A DNA stretch of 64,000 bases from Porphyrobacter sp. LM 6 (lineage in GTDB: Bacteria; Pseudomonadota; Alphaproteobacteria; Sphingomonadales; Sphingomonadaceae): NCBI RefSeq assembly GCF_001720465.1, contig NZ_CP017113.1, positions 1,612,001-1,676,000 of the forward strand. Reading direction: 5' to 3'. The notes beneath the pieces were generated by a model. It had not been told where the DNA came from. It did no database searches and saw nothing but the letters and a program-made list of their open reading frames with translations. The stretch's first letter is position 1; each line of letters begins with the position of its first letter. The position numbers were made by a program, and so were the translations under genes. Positions 43,610 to 52,908 of this stretch are shown piece by piece.

Positions 43610-45588
43610 TCGCCGAAATCGGTCTTGCCGCCCTGTGGCTCGCCGCAGCGCTTGCGGTGCTCCAGATGATTTCGGGCGCCTTTGCGCTCAAGGCGGGCGA
43701 GGGCGAGGTCAACCCGCTCGCCATCTATGCGCGCCCGGCCGCTGTGGTGCAGGCCGGCCTTGCGGTGCTTGCCTTCGCGATGTTGTTGTGGGCCTTTGCG
43801 ACCACCGACCTTTCGATCAAGCTGGTGGCGACCAATTCGCATTCGATGAAGCCGCTGATCTACAAGATCACCGGCACTTGGGGGAACCACGAGGGCTCGA
43901 TGCTGCTGTGGGTCGGCGTACTGGCGCTGTCCGGCGGGCTGCTGGCCGCGTTCGAGCGCCGCCTGCCGGAACGCACCATCAGCGCGACGCTGGCGGTGCA
44001 GGGCTTTGTGGCGCTGGGCTTCTATGCCTTCCTGCTGCTTTCCTCCAACCCGTTCGAACGCCTGCCGGTGCCGGCGATCGAAGGGGTCGGACTCAACCCG
44101 CTGCTCCAGGACATCGGCCTCGCGATCCATCCGCCGACGCTTTACGCAGGTTATGTCGGCCTGTCGGTCGCCTTCAGCCTTGCGATGGGCGCGCTGCTGA
44201 CGCGCGAGGTCAACCCCGCCTTTGCCCGGGTGATGCGCCGCTGGGTGCTGGGTGCGTGGGTGCTGCTGACGCTGGGGATCACCGCTGGCTCTTACTGGGC
44301 CTATTACGAGCTTGGCTGGGGCGGCTGGTGGTTCTGGGATCCGGTCGAGAACGCCTCGCTGATGCCGTGGTTGGCGGCGACCGCGCTGATGCACTCGGTG
44401 AGCGTGCTTGCGGCGCGTGATGCGCTGCGGACGTGGACAATCATGCTGGGCGTGCTCGCCTTCTCGATGTCGATGCTCGGTACCTTCCTCGTGCGGTCGG
44501 GCGTGCTGACCAGCGTCCACGCCTTCGCGGTTGATCCGGAACGCGGTGCCTTCATCCTCGGGCTGCTCGGCCTCTATATCGGCGGGGCCTTCACCATTTT
44601 CGCCCTGCGCGCCGGTGCGGTCGCCGAGGGCAAGCGTTTTGCCGCTATAAGCCGCGAAGGCGCACTGGTGTTCAACAATGTGATGCTCTCTGCGATCCTC
44701 GCGATCGTGCTGCTCGGCACGCTTTATCCGCTGGTGACCGAGGCGTTCGACGTGCGCGTGTCGGTCGGCCCGCCCTATTTCAATCCGGCGAGTGCGATGT
44801 TCGCGGTGCCGATGTTCCTCGTGATGGCGGTCGGCCCGCTGCTGCGCTGGAAGGATGACAGCCCCAAACGCCTCAAGATCGAGGCAATGGTCATCGCCGC
44901 GCTGCTGATCGGCGCAATCGCATTGGTGAGTTTCTTCGGGCAGTTCCCCTTCCTTCCGCTGCTTGGCCTCGGGCTGGCGGCGGCGCTGGCGGTGGCGGCG
45001 TTCCTGCCGCTGCGGGGCCGCGCGCTGGCGCGCGTGCCGCTGGCGACCTGGGGCATGGTGCTGGCGCATTTCGGCGTGGCGGTCTCGCTGTTCGGCATGG
45101 CCTGCGAAGGGGCCTTCACCGAAGAGCGCCTCGCCGCAGTCGCAGTTGGCGGGACCGAGCAGGTCGGCGGTTTCTCGGCGACCTTGCAGAGCGTTACGCC
45201 GGTGGCCGGCCCCAACTGGACCGCGCTGGAAGCCCGCCTTGCTGTGAGCGAGGACGGAGGCGAGCCGGTGATCCTCACCCCGCAGGCGCGCAGCTTCTGG
45301 TCGCCGCCGCAATCGACAAGCGAAAGCGCGCTGCTGACCCGTTGGGACGGCCAGCTTTACGCGGTGATCGGCAATCAGGCGGCTGATGGGCGCTGGCAGA
45401 TCCGGATGTGGTGGAAGCCGTTCGTGACCTTCATCTGGTATGGCGGCTTGCTGATCGCGCTGGGCGGGATCCTGGCGATAATCGGGCGGGTGCAGGTTGA
45501 AGCGAAGCGCCGCCGTGCCAGCGCCATCGGCGATGAACGCCGTGCCGGTCTGGCCGCGCTTGGCGCAGAGCCGGTACCGGCGGAGTAG
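43606..45588 (+). CDS. ccmF: Cytochrome c heme lyase subunit CcmF
   Basis: A 660-residue polytopic protein with about 15 helices. The WWD-type heme motif is read as ELGWGGWWFWDPVENASLMPWL and conserved histidines lie in GTWGNHEGSMLLWV, AIHPPTLYAGYVG and TSVHAFAVDP. It ligates heme to apocytochrome c together with CcmH/I. GTG start at 43606 overlapping ccmE by 4 nt. Length is standard. Confidence 0.96.
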   Translation: MIAEIGLAALWLAAALAVLQMISGAFALKAGEGEVNPLAIYARPAAVVQAGLAVLAFAMLLWAFATTDLSIKLVATNSHSMKPLIYKITGTWGNHEGSMLLWVGVLALSGGLLAAFERRLPERTISATLAVQGFVALGFYAFLLLSSNPFERLPVPAIEGVGLNPLLQDIGLAIHPPTLYAGYVGLSVAFSLAMGALLTREVNPAFARVMRRWVLGAWVLLTLGITAGSYWAYYELGWGGWWFWDPVENASLMPWLAATALMHSVSVLAARDALRTWTIMLGVLAFSMSMLGTFLVRSGVLTSVHAFAVDPERGAFILGLLGLYIGGAFTIFALRAGAVAEGKRFAAISREGALVFNNVMLSAILAIVLLGTLYPLVTEAFDVRVSVGPPYFNPASAMFAVPMFLVMAVGPLLRWKDDSPKRLKIEAMVIAALLIGAIALVSFFGQFPFLPLLGLGLAAALAVAAFLPLRGRALARVPLATWGMVLAHFGVAVSLFGMACEGAFTEERLAAVAVGGTEQVGGFSATLQSVTPVAGPNWTALEARLAVSEDGGEPVILTPQARSFWSPPQSTSESALLTRWDGQLYAVIGNQAADGRWQIRMWWKPFVTFIWYGGLLIALGGILAIIGRVQVEAKRRRASAIGDERRAGLAALGAEPVPAE

Positions 45589-45594
45589 CGCGCG

Positions 45595-46122
45595 ATGAAC
45601 AACCGCCTGCTTCTCTGGGTGCCGCTTGCCCTGTTCGCCTTCATCGCAGACCTCGCGGGCTATATGCTCACGCAGGAGAAGGACCAGTTCGTCGAAAGCA
45701 CGATGATCGGTCAGCCACTCCCCGATTTCGCGCTCAAGCCCGCCTTTGCCGGACTGCCCGGTGCGGCCAAGGCGGACTTCACCGGCAAGCCGCGCCTGCT
45801 CAACATCTGGGCCAGCTGGTGCCTGCCGTGCATCGCCGAAGCCCCGCAGCTTGAAGCCCTGAAGGCGCAAGGGGTCGAGATTGTCGGCATCGCCATTCGT
45901 GACCGGCCCGAGGATGTCGCCAATTTCCTCGCCCGCCACGGCAATCCCTATGTCCGTATCGGCGCGGACGATATCTCCGAAGTGCAGCTGGCGATCGGTT
46001 CGTCAGGCGTGCCGGAAACCTTTGTGATCGATGCCAAGGGCGTGATCCGTTACCAGCACATCGGAGATATCCGCCCCGAACACGTCAAGCTGCTGCTGGC
46101 CGAGCTGGAGAAGGCGAAATGA
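45595..46122 (+). CDS. ccmG: Thiol:disulfide interchange protein CcmG/DsbE
   Basis: A 175-residue membrane-anchored thioredoxin-like protein. N-terminal anchor LLLWVPLALFAFIADLAGYML, then the active site WASWCLPCIAEAP with Cys76 and Cys79, and the cis-Pro region GSSGVPETFVIDAKG. It keeps apocytochrome cysteines reduced in the periplasm. Overlaps ccmH by 4 nt. Confidence 0.95.
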   Translation: MNNRLLLWVPLALFAFIADLAGYMLTQEKDQFVESTMIGQPLPDFALKPAFAGLPGAAKADFTGKPRLLNIWASWCLPCIAEAPQLEALKAQGVEIVGIAIRDRPEDVANFLARHGNPYVRIGADDISEVQLAIGSSGVPETFVIDAKGVIRYQHIGDIRPEHVKLLLAELEKAK

Positions 46123-46559
46123 TCCGCGCCGCTTTGACGCTGCTGCTGGCGCTGTTCGCGCTCCCGCTTGCGGCGCAGGATTCGCTGCCGCCCGCGCCCT
46201 ATGCCTATAACCAGCTCGACGACCCCCGGCTCGAAGCCGAGGCGACAGCGCTGATGCACACCCTGCGCTGCCTCAAGTGCCAGTCGCAGTCGATTGCCGA
46301 CAGCGATGCGCCGATGGCGGGCGATATGCGCCATCAGGTCCGCAGCCGCATTCTCGCAGGCGAAAGCCCCGAGGCAATCCGTGCGTGGCTGATCGCGCGC
46401 TATGGCGACTATGTCAGCTACGAGCCCGAAGTCAGTGCCTCCACCTGGCCGCTGTTCGCGGTGCCGGTGCTGCTGATCCTCATTGTCGCAGCGGTGTTGC
46501 TGCGGCGATTGGGGCGGCGCGGCGCGGCAACACCGGATGATGAAGGAGAGGCGGCATGA
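46119..46559 (+). CDS. ccmH: Cytochrome c maturation protein CcmH (CycL)
   Basis: A 146-residue protein. Signal peptide (AALTLLLALFALPLAAQ), the redox motif LRCLKCQSQSIADSDA with Cys51 and Cys54, and a C-terminal membrane helix (LFAVPVLLILIVAAVLLRR). It handles apocytochrome thiols with CcmG and CcmF. The ccmI-like gene overlaps by 4 nt. Confidence 0.94.
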   Translation: MIRAALTLLLALFALPLAAQDSLPPAPYAYNQLDDPRLEAEATALMHTLRCLKCQSQSIADSDAPMAGDMRHQVRSRILAGESPEAIRAWLIARYGDYVSYEPEVSASTWPLFAVPVLLILIVAAVLLRRLGRRGAATPDDEGEAA

Positions 46560-47203
46560 TCAGCGGCTGGATGGCCATTGCCGCTTTGGCGCTGGCGGCC
46601 TTTGCCGCTGCCGTGCTGGTGCTGCGCCTGCCCCGCGAAGGCTTCGGCATCTTCGGTGCGGCCCTGGTGTTCGGTCTTGCGGGCTATGCCTGGCAGGGAT
46701 CGCCCGGACAGCCTTCTGCACCCAAGTCCGAGACCGCGATTGCGGACAATCAGGGCGAGGCGATGGTCGAGGGGCGCGCGGCGCTGTTCGCTGGCACCCA
46801 GCCGCCATCTGCCTACCAATTGACCTCCGATGCCTTTGCCCGGCGCGGGCGGTTTGCCGATGCAGCAGCGATCTTGCAGAAAGGCCTGCGCGATAATCCG
46901 CAAGACCAGCAGGGCTGGCTGGCGCTCGGGCTGGCGCTGGTCGGCCATGCCGATGGCATCGTGACCCCGGCGGCGGTCGAGGCCTTCGGCCGGGCGCAGG
47001 CGATCGATCCCGCCCATCCGGGTGCGGAATACTTCCTTGGCTACGCCTATCTCCAGAGCGGGGAAATCCGCGCTGCGCGCAATGTCTGGGCCGGTCTGCT
47101 CGAGCGTTCGCCGCCTGAGGCCCCATGGGTCGAGGGGTTGAGCGCCGAAGTTGCGCGACTTGACGACATGATCGCCCGCGCGCCGATGCTCCAGGGCCGC
47201 TAG
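46556..47203 (+). CDS. ccmI: CcmI-like TPR protein (cytochrome c biogenesis)
   Basis: A 215-residue protein. An N-terminal pair of hydrophobic segments (IAALALAAFAAAVLVLRL and GIFGAALVFGLAGYAWQG) precedes a tetratricopeptide region (about 75-200) with DAAAILQKGLRDNPQDQQGWLALGLALVGHA and repeats, which binds apocytochrome c C-termini. It is shorter than the gammaproteobacterial CcmI. Last gene of the cluster. Confidence 0.86.
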   Translation: MISGWMAIAALALAAFAAAVLVLRLPREGFGIFGAALVFGLAGYAWQGSPGQPSAPKSETAIADNQGEAMVEGRAALFAGTQPPSAYQLTSDAFARRGRFADAAAILQKGLRDNPQDQQGWLALGLALVGHADGIVTPAAVEAFGRAQAIDPAHPGAEYFLGYAYLQSGEIRAARNVWAGLLERSPPEAPWVEGLSAEVARLDDMIARAPMLQGR

Positions 47204-47329
47204 TCGTTGTTTTGCCACTAACCCGCACGCTGTTGCAGGTGTAAGGGCGCGGTGCTAGGCGCCCGCCCTCTACGGCCTGAGTCGTCAGACCGTTAGGACA
47301 GTGCCCACGGGACGGGACATCCGATTGAC

Positions 47330-49279
47330 ATGACCACCGAAGCTTCCGCCGCCGATCATGCCGCAGCGCATGAGACGGAGCATCATCACGGGCCTTCAGG
47401 GTCAGCCCTGACCCTCGCGCTTGGCGCCGTCGGTGTGGTGTTCGGCGATATCGGCACCAGCCCGCTCTACGCTTTCCGCGAAACTTTCGCCTCGCACCAC
47501 GGTGCACCGGGCATCTCGCCCGATGCGGCGCATATCCACGGGGTGCTGAGCCTCGTGTTCTGGTCGATGATGATGGTCGTGACGGTCAAATACGTCCTCA
47601 CCATCATGCGCGCAGATAATGGCGGGGAGGGCGGCAGCCTCGCACTGCTGGCGCTGATCAAGCGCACCTCGTCGAAGGCCGGGTGGACCGCGCCGTTGAT
47701 CCTGCTGGGCGTGTTTGCCACCGCGCTGTTCTATGGCGACAGCATGATCACCCCGGCGATCTCGGTTCTGTCCGCGACCGAGGGTCTGCAATACATCGTT
47801 CCAGGCTTCAAACCGTGGATCGTGCCGACGGCGGTGGCGATCCTGTTCGGCCTGTTCGCGATCCAGTCGCGCGGGACGGAACGGGTCGGCAAGCTGTTCG
47901 GGCCGATCATGCTGACCTATTTCGGGATGCTGGCGACGCTGGGGGTGATGCATCTCAGCGCCAATCCGGCGATCATTCTTGAAACCATCAATCCGCTCAA
48001 CGCGCTGCGGTTCTTCATGCTTGACGGGTTCGTGGCCTTCGTCGCGCTCGGCAGCGTGGTGCTGGCGGTAACGGGGGCCGAGGCGCTCTATGCCGATATG
48101 GGGCATTTCGGACGCAAGCCGATCGGCCTGTCGTGGCTGACCTTCGTGTTTCCCGCGCTGATGCTCAACTACATGGGTCAGGGCGCGCTGATCCTGTCGC
48201 AGACCTCGCCGGAAGCGACCGCGGCGCTGATCAAGGATCCGTTCTTCCTGATGATCCCGGATATCGTGCGCGTGCCGGTGGTGATCCTTGCGCTGCTCGC
48301 CACGATCATCGCCAGCCAGGCGGTGATTTCGGGTGCCTTCAGCCTGACCCAGCAGGCCATCCAGCTGGGCTTCATCCCGCGCATGGAAATCCGCCACACC
48401 AGCGCGGCTGCGGCGGGCCAGATCTATATCCCGGTGATCAATTGGGGTCTGATGATCATGGTCATCCTGCTGGTGCTGTTCTTCCAGTCATCGAGCGCGC
48501 TTGCGGCCGCCTATGGTATCGCGGTGACGGGTGCGATGTTCATCGACACGCTGCTGCTTGCCGCCGTGCTGTTCAGCCTGTGGCGCTGGCCACTGTGGAA
48601 GGCGCTGCCGCTGGTCACGGTGTTCCTGATTTTCGACATCGCCTATTTCGGCGCGAACCTCATCAAGGTGCCGAGCGGTGGCTGGGTGCCGCTGCTGATC
48701 GGCTTCGTCATCTTCACGCTGCTGACCACGTGGTCGCGCGGGCGTGAGCTGATGCGCGCGAGCATGGCCGAAGGTTCATTGCCGATCGAGATCTTCGCCA
48801 AGAGCGCGCACGGCAGTTCGACCCGCGTGCCCGGGACTTCGGTGTTCATGGCGTCGAGCAATCTTGGCGTGCCTTCAGCGCTGCTGCACAACATCAAGCA
48901 CAACAAGGTGCTGCACGAACGCATCCTGATCCTGACCGTGAAGGTGCGCGGTATGCCCTATGTCGACGATGCCGAACGTTACGAGTGCAAGAACCTCGGC
49001 AACGGGTTCTACCGCGTAACGATCTATTGCGGCTTCCTCGAAGAGACCGACGTGCCCAAGCTGCTCGACAACCTGACCCTGTGCGATGGCGGGTTCGACA
49101 TGATGCAGACGAGCTTCTTCCTTTCTCGCCAGACGCTGCTCGCTTCGGACAAGCCGGGCATGGCGATCTGGCGTGAGAAGCTGTTCGCGTGGATGCTGCG
49201 TAACGCGGCGAGCGCGATGGAGTTCTTCAACCTGCCGACCAACCGCGTGGTCGAGCTGGGCAGTCAGGTGGAGATCTAA
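47330..49279 (+). CDS. kup: Potassium uptake protein Kup
   Basis: A 649-residue K+/H+ symporter of the KUP/HAK/KT family. It begins the membrane part with [21 protein letters not shown], the family hallmark, then about 12 helices, including [18 protein letters not shown], and a cytoplasmic C-terminal domain of about 190 residues. It imports potassium at low osmolarity or acid pH. The first 25 residues are His/Glu-rich. I see no ydaO-type leader upstream. Its stop overlaps that of yciB tail-to-tail (CTAA). Confidence 0.96.
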   Translation: MTTEASAADHAAAHETEHHHGPSGSALTLALGAVGVVFGDIGTSPLYAFRETFASHHGAPGISPDAAHIHGVLSLVFWSMMMVVTVKYVLTIMRADNGGEGGSLALLALIKRTSSKAGWTAPLILLGVFATALFYGDSMITPAISVLSATEGLQYIVPGFKPWIVPTAVAILFGLFAIQSRGTERVGKLFGPIMLTYFGMLATLGVMHLSANPAIILETINPLNALRFFMLDGFVAFVALGSVVLAVTGAEALYADMGHFGRKPIGLSWLTFVFPALMLNYMGQGALILSQTSPEATAALIKDPFFLMIPDIVRVPVVILALLATIIASQAVISGAFSLTQQAIQLGFIPRMEIRHTSAAAAGQIYIPVINWGLMIMVILLVLFFQSSSALAAAYGIAVTGAMFIDTLLLAAVLFSLWRWPLWKALPLVTVFLIFDIAYFGANLIKVPSGGWVPLLIGFVIFTLLTTWSRGRELMRASMAEGSLPIEIFAKSAHGSSTRVPGTSVFMASSNLGVPSALLHNIKHNKVLHERILILTVKVRGMPYVDDAERYECKNLGNGFYRVTIYCGFLEETDVPKLLDNLTLCDGGFDMMQTSFFLSRQTLLASDKPGMAIWREKLFAWMLRNAASAMEFFNLPTNRVVELGSQVEI

Positions 49280-49926
49280 CCGCCCGTCGGCGGTTCGTCC
49301 TTGAACGCCTCGGCCTTGTCCTCGAAGCTCAGCCCGTGCTTGAGCAGCATCGGCAGCTGGCTGAAGGTGAAGAGGAAGGTTAGCGGCAGGAACACCCAGA
49401 TCTTGGCCCACAGCCAGCCTTCAAAGCTCATCTGTGCGCGCAGCACTTCGTTGAGGCCTGCCAGCGCGAGGAAAAACACCCCCCAGTTGCGCGACAGCTT
49501 GAGCCAGCCTTCGTCCGACAGGCCTTCGAACGCGGCTTCGAGCAGGATCTTGAGCAGTGCCTTGCCGGCAAAGAACCCGCCGAGCAGCGCGACGCCGAAG
49601 GTTGCGTAGATGATCGTGGGCTTCAATTGCACGAAGGTCGGATCGCCGAAGAAGATCGTCAGGCTGCCGAAGCCGACGATCAGCGCGGTCGAAAACCACA
49701 GCATCGGCGAAACCTTGCCTAGCCGCCACTTCGATATTGCCAGCGCGACCACAGCGGCGATCATGAAGGCGATCGTACCCGCGATGATCGCGGCCAGTTC
49801 GCCGACCGGATTGGGATCGGCGGGCGCCTGCCAGCGATAGACGCCGAGGAACACCAGCAGCGGCCCGTAATCGACCGCGACGTTGAGCCAGCTCGAAGCG
49901 GCCTTCTTGCCTTCGCTCTCGCTCAT
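49276..49926 (-). CDS. yciB: Inner-membrane septation protein YciB (IspA/IspZ family)
   Basis: A 216-residue polytopic protein of the intracellular septation protein A family with about five to six helices. Family signs are [13 protein letters not shown] near the start, the [25 protein letters not shown] stretch, and [17 protein letters not shown]. It influences cell envelope and division in E. coli; the mechanism is unclear. The ATG at 49926 shares TGATG with the ftsY stop; a GTG at 49929 is an alternative. Last gene of the dapF-mtaB-ftsY-yciB run. Confidence 0.93.
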   Translation of the reverse strand: MSESEGKKAASSWLNVAVDYGPLLVFLGVYRWQAPADPNPVGELAAIIAGTIAFMIAAVVALAISKWRLGKVSPMLWFSTALIVGFGSLTIFFGDPTFVQLKPTIIYATFGVALLGGFFAGKALLKILLEAAFEGLSDEGWLKLSRNWGVFFLALAGLNEVLRAQMSFEGWLWAKIWVFLPLTFLFTFSQLPMLLKHGLSFEDKAEAFKDEPPTGG

Positions 49927-50849
49927 CACGCCACCCCGGCAATCACGCGGGCGACCAGATCGGGATCGAAGGGCCTCAGGTCTTCCAGCTTCTCGCCTAC
50001 GCCGATGGCGTGGATGGGGAGGCCATATTGCTCTGCCGCCGCGACCAGCACCCCGCCGCGCGCGGTGCCATCAAGCTTGGTCATGATGAGGCCGGTGACG
50101 CCCGCCACTTCCTTGAACACGTCGATCTGCGACAGCGCGTTCTGGCCGTTGGTGGCGTCGAGCACCAGCACCACGTCATGCGGGGCTTCGGGGTTGATCC
50201 GGCCGAGCACGCGGCGGATCTTGGCGAGTTCCTCCATCAGCTCTTTCTTGTTCTGGAGGCGGCCTGCGGTGTCGACGATCAGCGCGTCGATCCCGGTGTC
50301 GGTGGCCTGCTTGACCGCATCGAATACGATCGCCGCCGGATCGCCGCCTTCAGGCCCGCGCACCAGATCGACCCCGATGCGGCCTGCCCAAGTGGCCAGC
50401 TGGCCGATTGCCGCCGCGCGAAAGGTATCGCCCGCCGCCAGCAGCACGCCGTAATCGTCTTCCTGGAACAGATGCGCCAGCTTGGCGATGGTGGTGGTCT
50501 TGCCTGAGCCGTTGACCCCGATCACGAGGATCACCTGCGGGCGTGGGAAGGCGGTGATTTCGAGCGGCTTGGCAACGGGGCGCAGGATCGCGGCGATTTC
50601 CTCGGCCACGGCCTCCTTCAGCTCGCGGGTGGTGACTTCGAGCCCGAAGCGCTTTTCCGCCAGCCGCGCGCGGATGCGGCCCGCTGCGGCGGGGCCAAGG
50701 TCGGACATGATCAGCGCGTCCTCGATCTCGTCGAGTGTCGCATTGTCGAGCTTGGCCGTCCCGCCGACCCCGGCAAGATTGGTCGTCAGCCGCTCGGAGG
50801 TCTTGGCGAACCCGCCGAACAGGCGCTGGGTCCAGCTGGTTTCACTCAT
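49926..50849 (-). CDS. ftsY: Signal recognition particle receptor FtsY
   Basis: A 307-residue SRP GTPase that is NG-only: the acidic A domain of E. coli FtsY is missing, as is common in alphaproteobacteria. N domain from RLTTNLAGVGG, G1 GVNGSGKTTTIAKLAH, G3 DTAGRLQNK, G4 TKLDGTARGG and the closing GVGEKLEDLRPFDP. It docks ribosome-SRP at the inner membrane; the SRP RNA gene is at 3288-3395. It overlaps mtaB by 4 nt (ATGA). Confidence 0.97.
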   Translation of the reverse strand: MSETSWTQRLFGGFAKTSERLTTNLAGVGGTAKLDNATLDEIEDALIMSDLGPAAAGRIRARLAEKRFGLEVTTRELKEAVAEEIAAILRPVAKPLEITAFPRPQVILVIGVNGSGKTTTIAKLAHLFQEDDYGVLLAAGDTFRAAAIGQLATWAGRIGVDLVRGPEGGDPAAIVFDAVKQATDTGIDALIVDTAGRLQNKKELMEELAKIRRVLGRINPEAPHDVVLVLDATNGQNALSQIDVFKEVAGVTGLIMTKLDGTARGGVLVAAAEQYGLPIHAIGVGEKLEDLRPFDPDLVARVIAGVA

Positions 50850-52021
50850 CCAAGCAGGCCCTCCCTGGCCTCGCGCACTTTCACGTCAACGATGCTTCCC
50901 GCAGCGGTGCCTTCGGGCAACGCGACGCGGGCGTAGTTCGGCGCATAGCCCGTGCCGTCGCGTTCGGCGAGGACGGGGAGCGTTTCGCCCACAAGCCCTG
51001 CGAGCCAAGCGGCGCGGCGGCGGGCGGCGCGGGCACGCAGATCGGCGGCGCGGGCCTTGACCACATCGCGCGGCAGTTGCGGCATTCGTGCGGCGGGCGT
51101 GCCCGGGCGGGGCGAGAAGGGGAAGATGTGGGCGTGGACGATATCAAGCTCGTCGATGATCGCGAGATTGGCCGCGTGGTGCGCCTCGTCCTCGGTCGGG
51201 AAGCCCGCAATCAGATCGGCACCGATTGCGATATCCGGGCGCAGCGCCTTGAGCCGCGCGACAAGATCGACCGCATCAGCGCGGCTGTGGCGGCGTTTCA
51301 TCCGCTTGAGGATGAGATCCGCGCCGTGCTGGAGCGAGAGGTGCAGGTGCGGCATCACGCGCGGCTCGTGCGCCAGCAGGTCGAACAGCGCGGCGTCGAT
51401 CTCGATCCCGTCGACCGAGGACAGGCGCAGGCGGGGAAGGGCGGGGAAGGCCTCGAGGATCGCCGCCACCAGCGCGCCGAGGCGCGGTGCGCTTGGCAGA
51501 TCATGGCCCCAGCTGGTCAGATCGACCCCGGTGAGAACGACTTCCTTGACCCCCGCCGCCAGATGCACTTCGGTCTCGCGCAGCACCTCGGCGACGGTGA
51601 GCGAGCGGCTCGTGCCGCGTCCCTGAGGGATCACGCAGAAGGTGCAGGCGTGATCGCAGCCGTTCTGCACCGCGATGAAGGCACGGGTGCGCGCCGGGGC
51701 ATGGGGCGGGGCATCGCCTGCCACGTTCCATGCGCGGGGATCGAGCTTGGCGGCGTTGGCGACAAGGCCATCCACCTCGTCCATCGCGCCAATCGCCTCG
51801 CGGTCGATCTCCGCCGCGCAGCCGGTCACCACGAGGCGGGCGGTGGGATGCGCGGCGCGGGCGCGGCGGATCGCCTGCCGCGTCTGGCGCAGCGCCTCGC
51901 CCGTCACCGCGCAGGAATTGACGACGACGAGGTTCTGCTCGCCCGCCAGCATCGCGCGCATCCGCTCGCTTTCCGCGATGTTCATGCGGCAGCCGAGCGA
52001 AATGACGGCGGGTGCGTTCAA
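50846..52021 (-). CDS. mtaB: tRNA (t6A37)-methylthiotransferase MtaB
   Basis: A 391-residue radical-SAM methylthiotransferase. N-terminal UPF0004 domain starts at PAVISLGCRMNIAESE with the first cluster cysteines (later NSCAVTGEA and VVTGCAAE), then the radical SAM triad CDHACTFC, and a C-terminal TRAM-like part. It converts t6A37 to ms2t6A37 in tRNA. A TTG start at 52021 overlaps dapF by 4 nt (TTGA); upstream in-frame sequence only shadows dapF. MiaB is a related alternative, but the MtaB-type N-terminus and dapF-ftsY context decide it. Confidence 0.92.
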   Translation of the reverse strand: MNAPAVISLGCRMNIAESERMRAMLAGEQNLVVVNSCAVTGEALRQTRQAIRRARAAHPTARLVVTGCAAEIDREAIGAMDEVDGLVANAAKLDPRAWNVAGDAPPHAPARTRAFIAVQNGCDHACTFCVIPQGRGTSRSLTVAEVLRETEVHLAAGVKEVVLTGVDLTSWGHDLPSAPRLGALVAAILEAFPALPRLRLSSVDGIEIDAALFDLLAHEPRVMPHLHLSLQHGADLILKRMKRRHSRADAVDLVARLKALRPDIAIGADLIAGFPTEDEAHHAANLAIIDELDIVHAHIFPFSPRPGTPAARMPQLPRDVVKARAADLRARAARRRAAWLAGLVGETLPVLAERDGTGYAPNYARVALPEGTAAGSIVDVKVREAREGLLG

Positions 52022-52845
52022 GCGTATTCGTCCCAGTCGAAGGTGCCGCGGAAGCTTTCCGCTGCCGGGCCGCTCATCATGATCGTGCCGCCGGGCGCCC
52101 AGGCGATGTCGAGGTCGCCGCCGGGCAGCGTCACGCGCACCGGGCTTTGCACCAGTCCGCGCCGGATCGCCGCGACGGCGGTGGCGCAGGCGCCCGTTCC
52201 GCAGGCACGCGTCAGGCCCGCCCCGCGCTCCCATACGCGCAGGCGCAGGTGATCGGGGGCGACGAGGCTTGCGACATTTACGTTCACCCGCTCGGGAAAC
52301 AGCGGGTCATGCTCGATCACCGGCCCGAGCGCGTCGAGTGGCACGGCGTCGGCATCATCGACTAAGAAGATCACGTGCGGATTGCCGACGTTCACCGCCA
52401 TCGGGCTTTCCAGCGCGCCATTGTCCATTGGCCAGCCCACTGGCATCGAGAAGGTATCCATCGGGTAGGCGAGCGGGATCGCGTCCCATTCAAACCGGGG
52501 GGCACCCATGTCCACCCGTGCGCCGCCAGCGGTCGGTTCGAGCGTGATCGGCCCGCCCCCGGTGGCGATGGTGACCGGCGCGCCGTGCAGCAGCGCAACC
52601 GCGCGGCTGGCATTGCCGCAGGCTTCTACCTCGCCGCCATCGGCATTGAAGATCCGCATCCGGAAGGCGTGGGTATCGTCGGGTTCGAGCAGGATCAGCT
52701 GGTCGCAGCCGATCCCGGTGCGGCGGTCGGCCAGGGCGCGTGCCACGCCCTGCGTCATCGTCGGCAGGGCCGACGTGCGCGCATCGAGCACGACGAAATC
52801 ATTGCCGAGCCCGTGCATCTTGATGAAGGGAATACGCTTCGCCAC
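52018..52845 (-). CDS. dapF: Diaminopimelate epimerase
   Basis: A 275-residue epimerase. The start AKRIPFIKMHGLGNDFVVLDA is the classical N-terminus. Catalytic Cys76 lies in ADGGEVEACGNASR and the partner Cys in TRACGTGACATA. It makes meso-diaminopimelate for peptidoglycan and lysine. GTG at 52845 is chosen over the GTG at 52863 because it gives the usual family N-terminus. First gene of the tightly overlapped dapF-mtaB-ftsY-yciB operon. Confidence 0.95.
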   Translation of the reverse strand: MAKRIPFIKMHGLGNDFVVLDARTSALPTMTQGVARALADRRTGIGCDQLILLEPDDTHAFRMRIFNADGGEVEACGNASRAVALLHGAPVTIATGGGPITLEPTAGGARVDMGAPRFEWDAIPLAYPMDTFSMPVGWPMDNGALESPMAVNVGNPHVIFLVDDADAVPLDALGPVIEHDPLFPERVNVNVASLVAPDHLRLRVWERGAGLTRACGTGACATAVAAIRRGLVQSPVRVTLPGGDLDIAWAPGGTIMMSGPAAESFRGTFDWDEYA

Positions 52846-52908
52846 GGCTGCGCATCTATGCACGGCAGGCCCGCTCGTCCAGCCCTGCGGGCGAACGGAA
52901 GTTGCGGG

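Noticed and set aside
43525..45939. 804-codon open frame on the minus strand across ccmF
   Set aside because: Shadow of the ccm genes; Arg/Gln/His-rich translation without domain signs.
47204..47329. Riboswitch in the kup leader
   Set aside because: The 126 bp gap shows no ydaO-like conserved core and no convincing long-range pairing.
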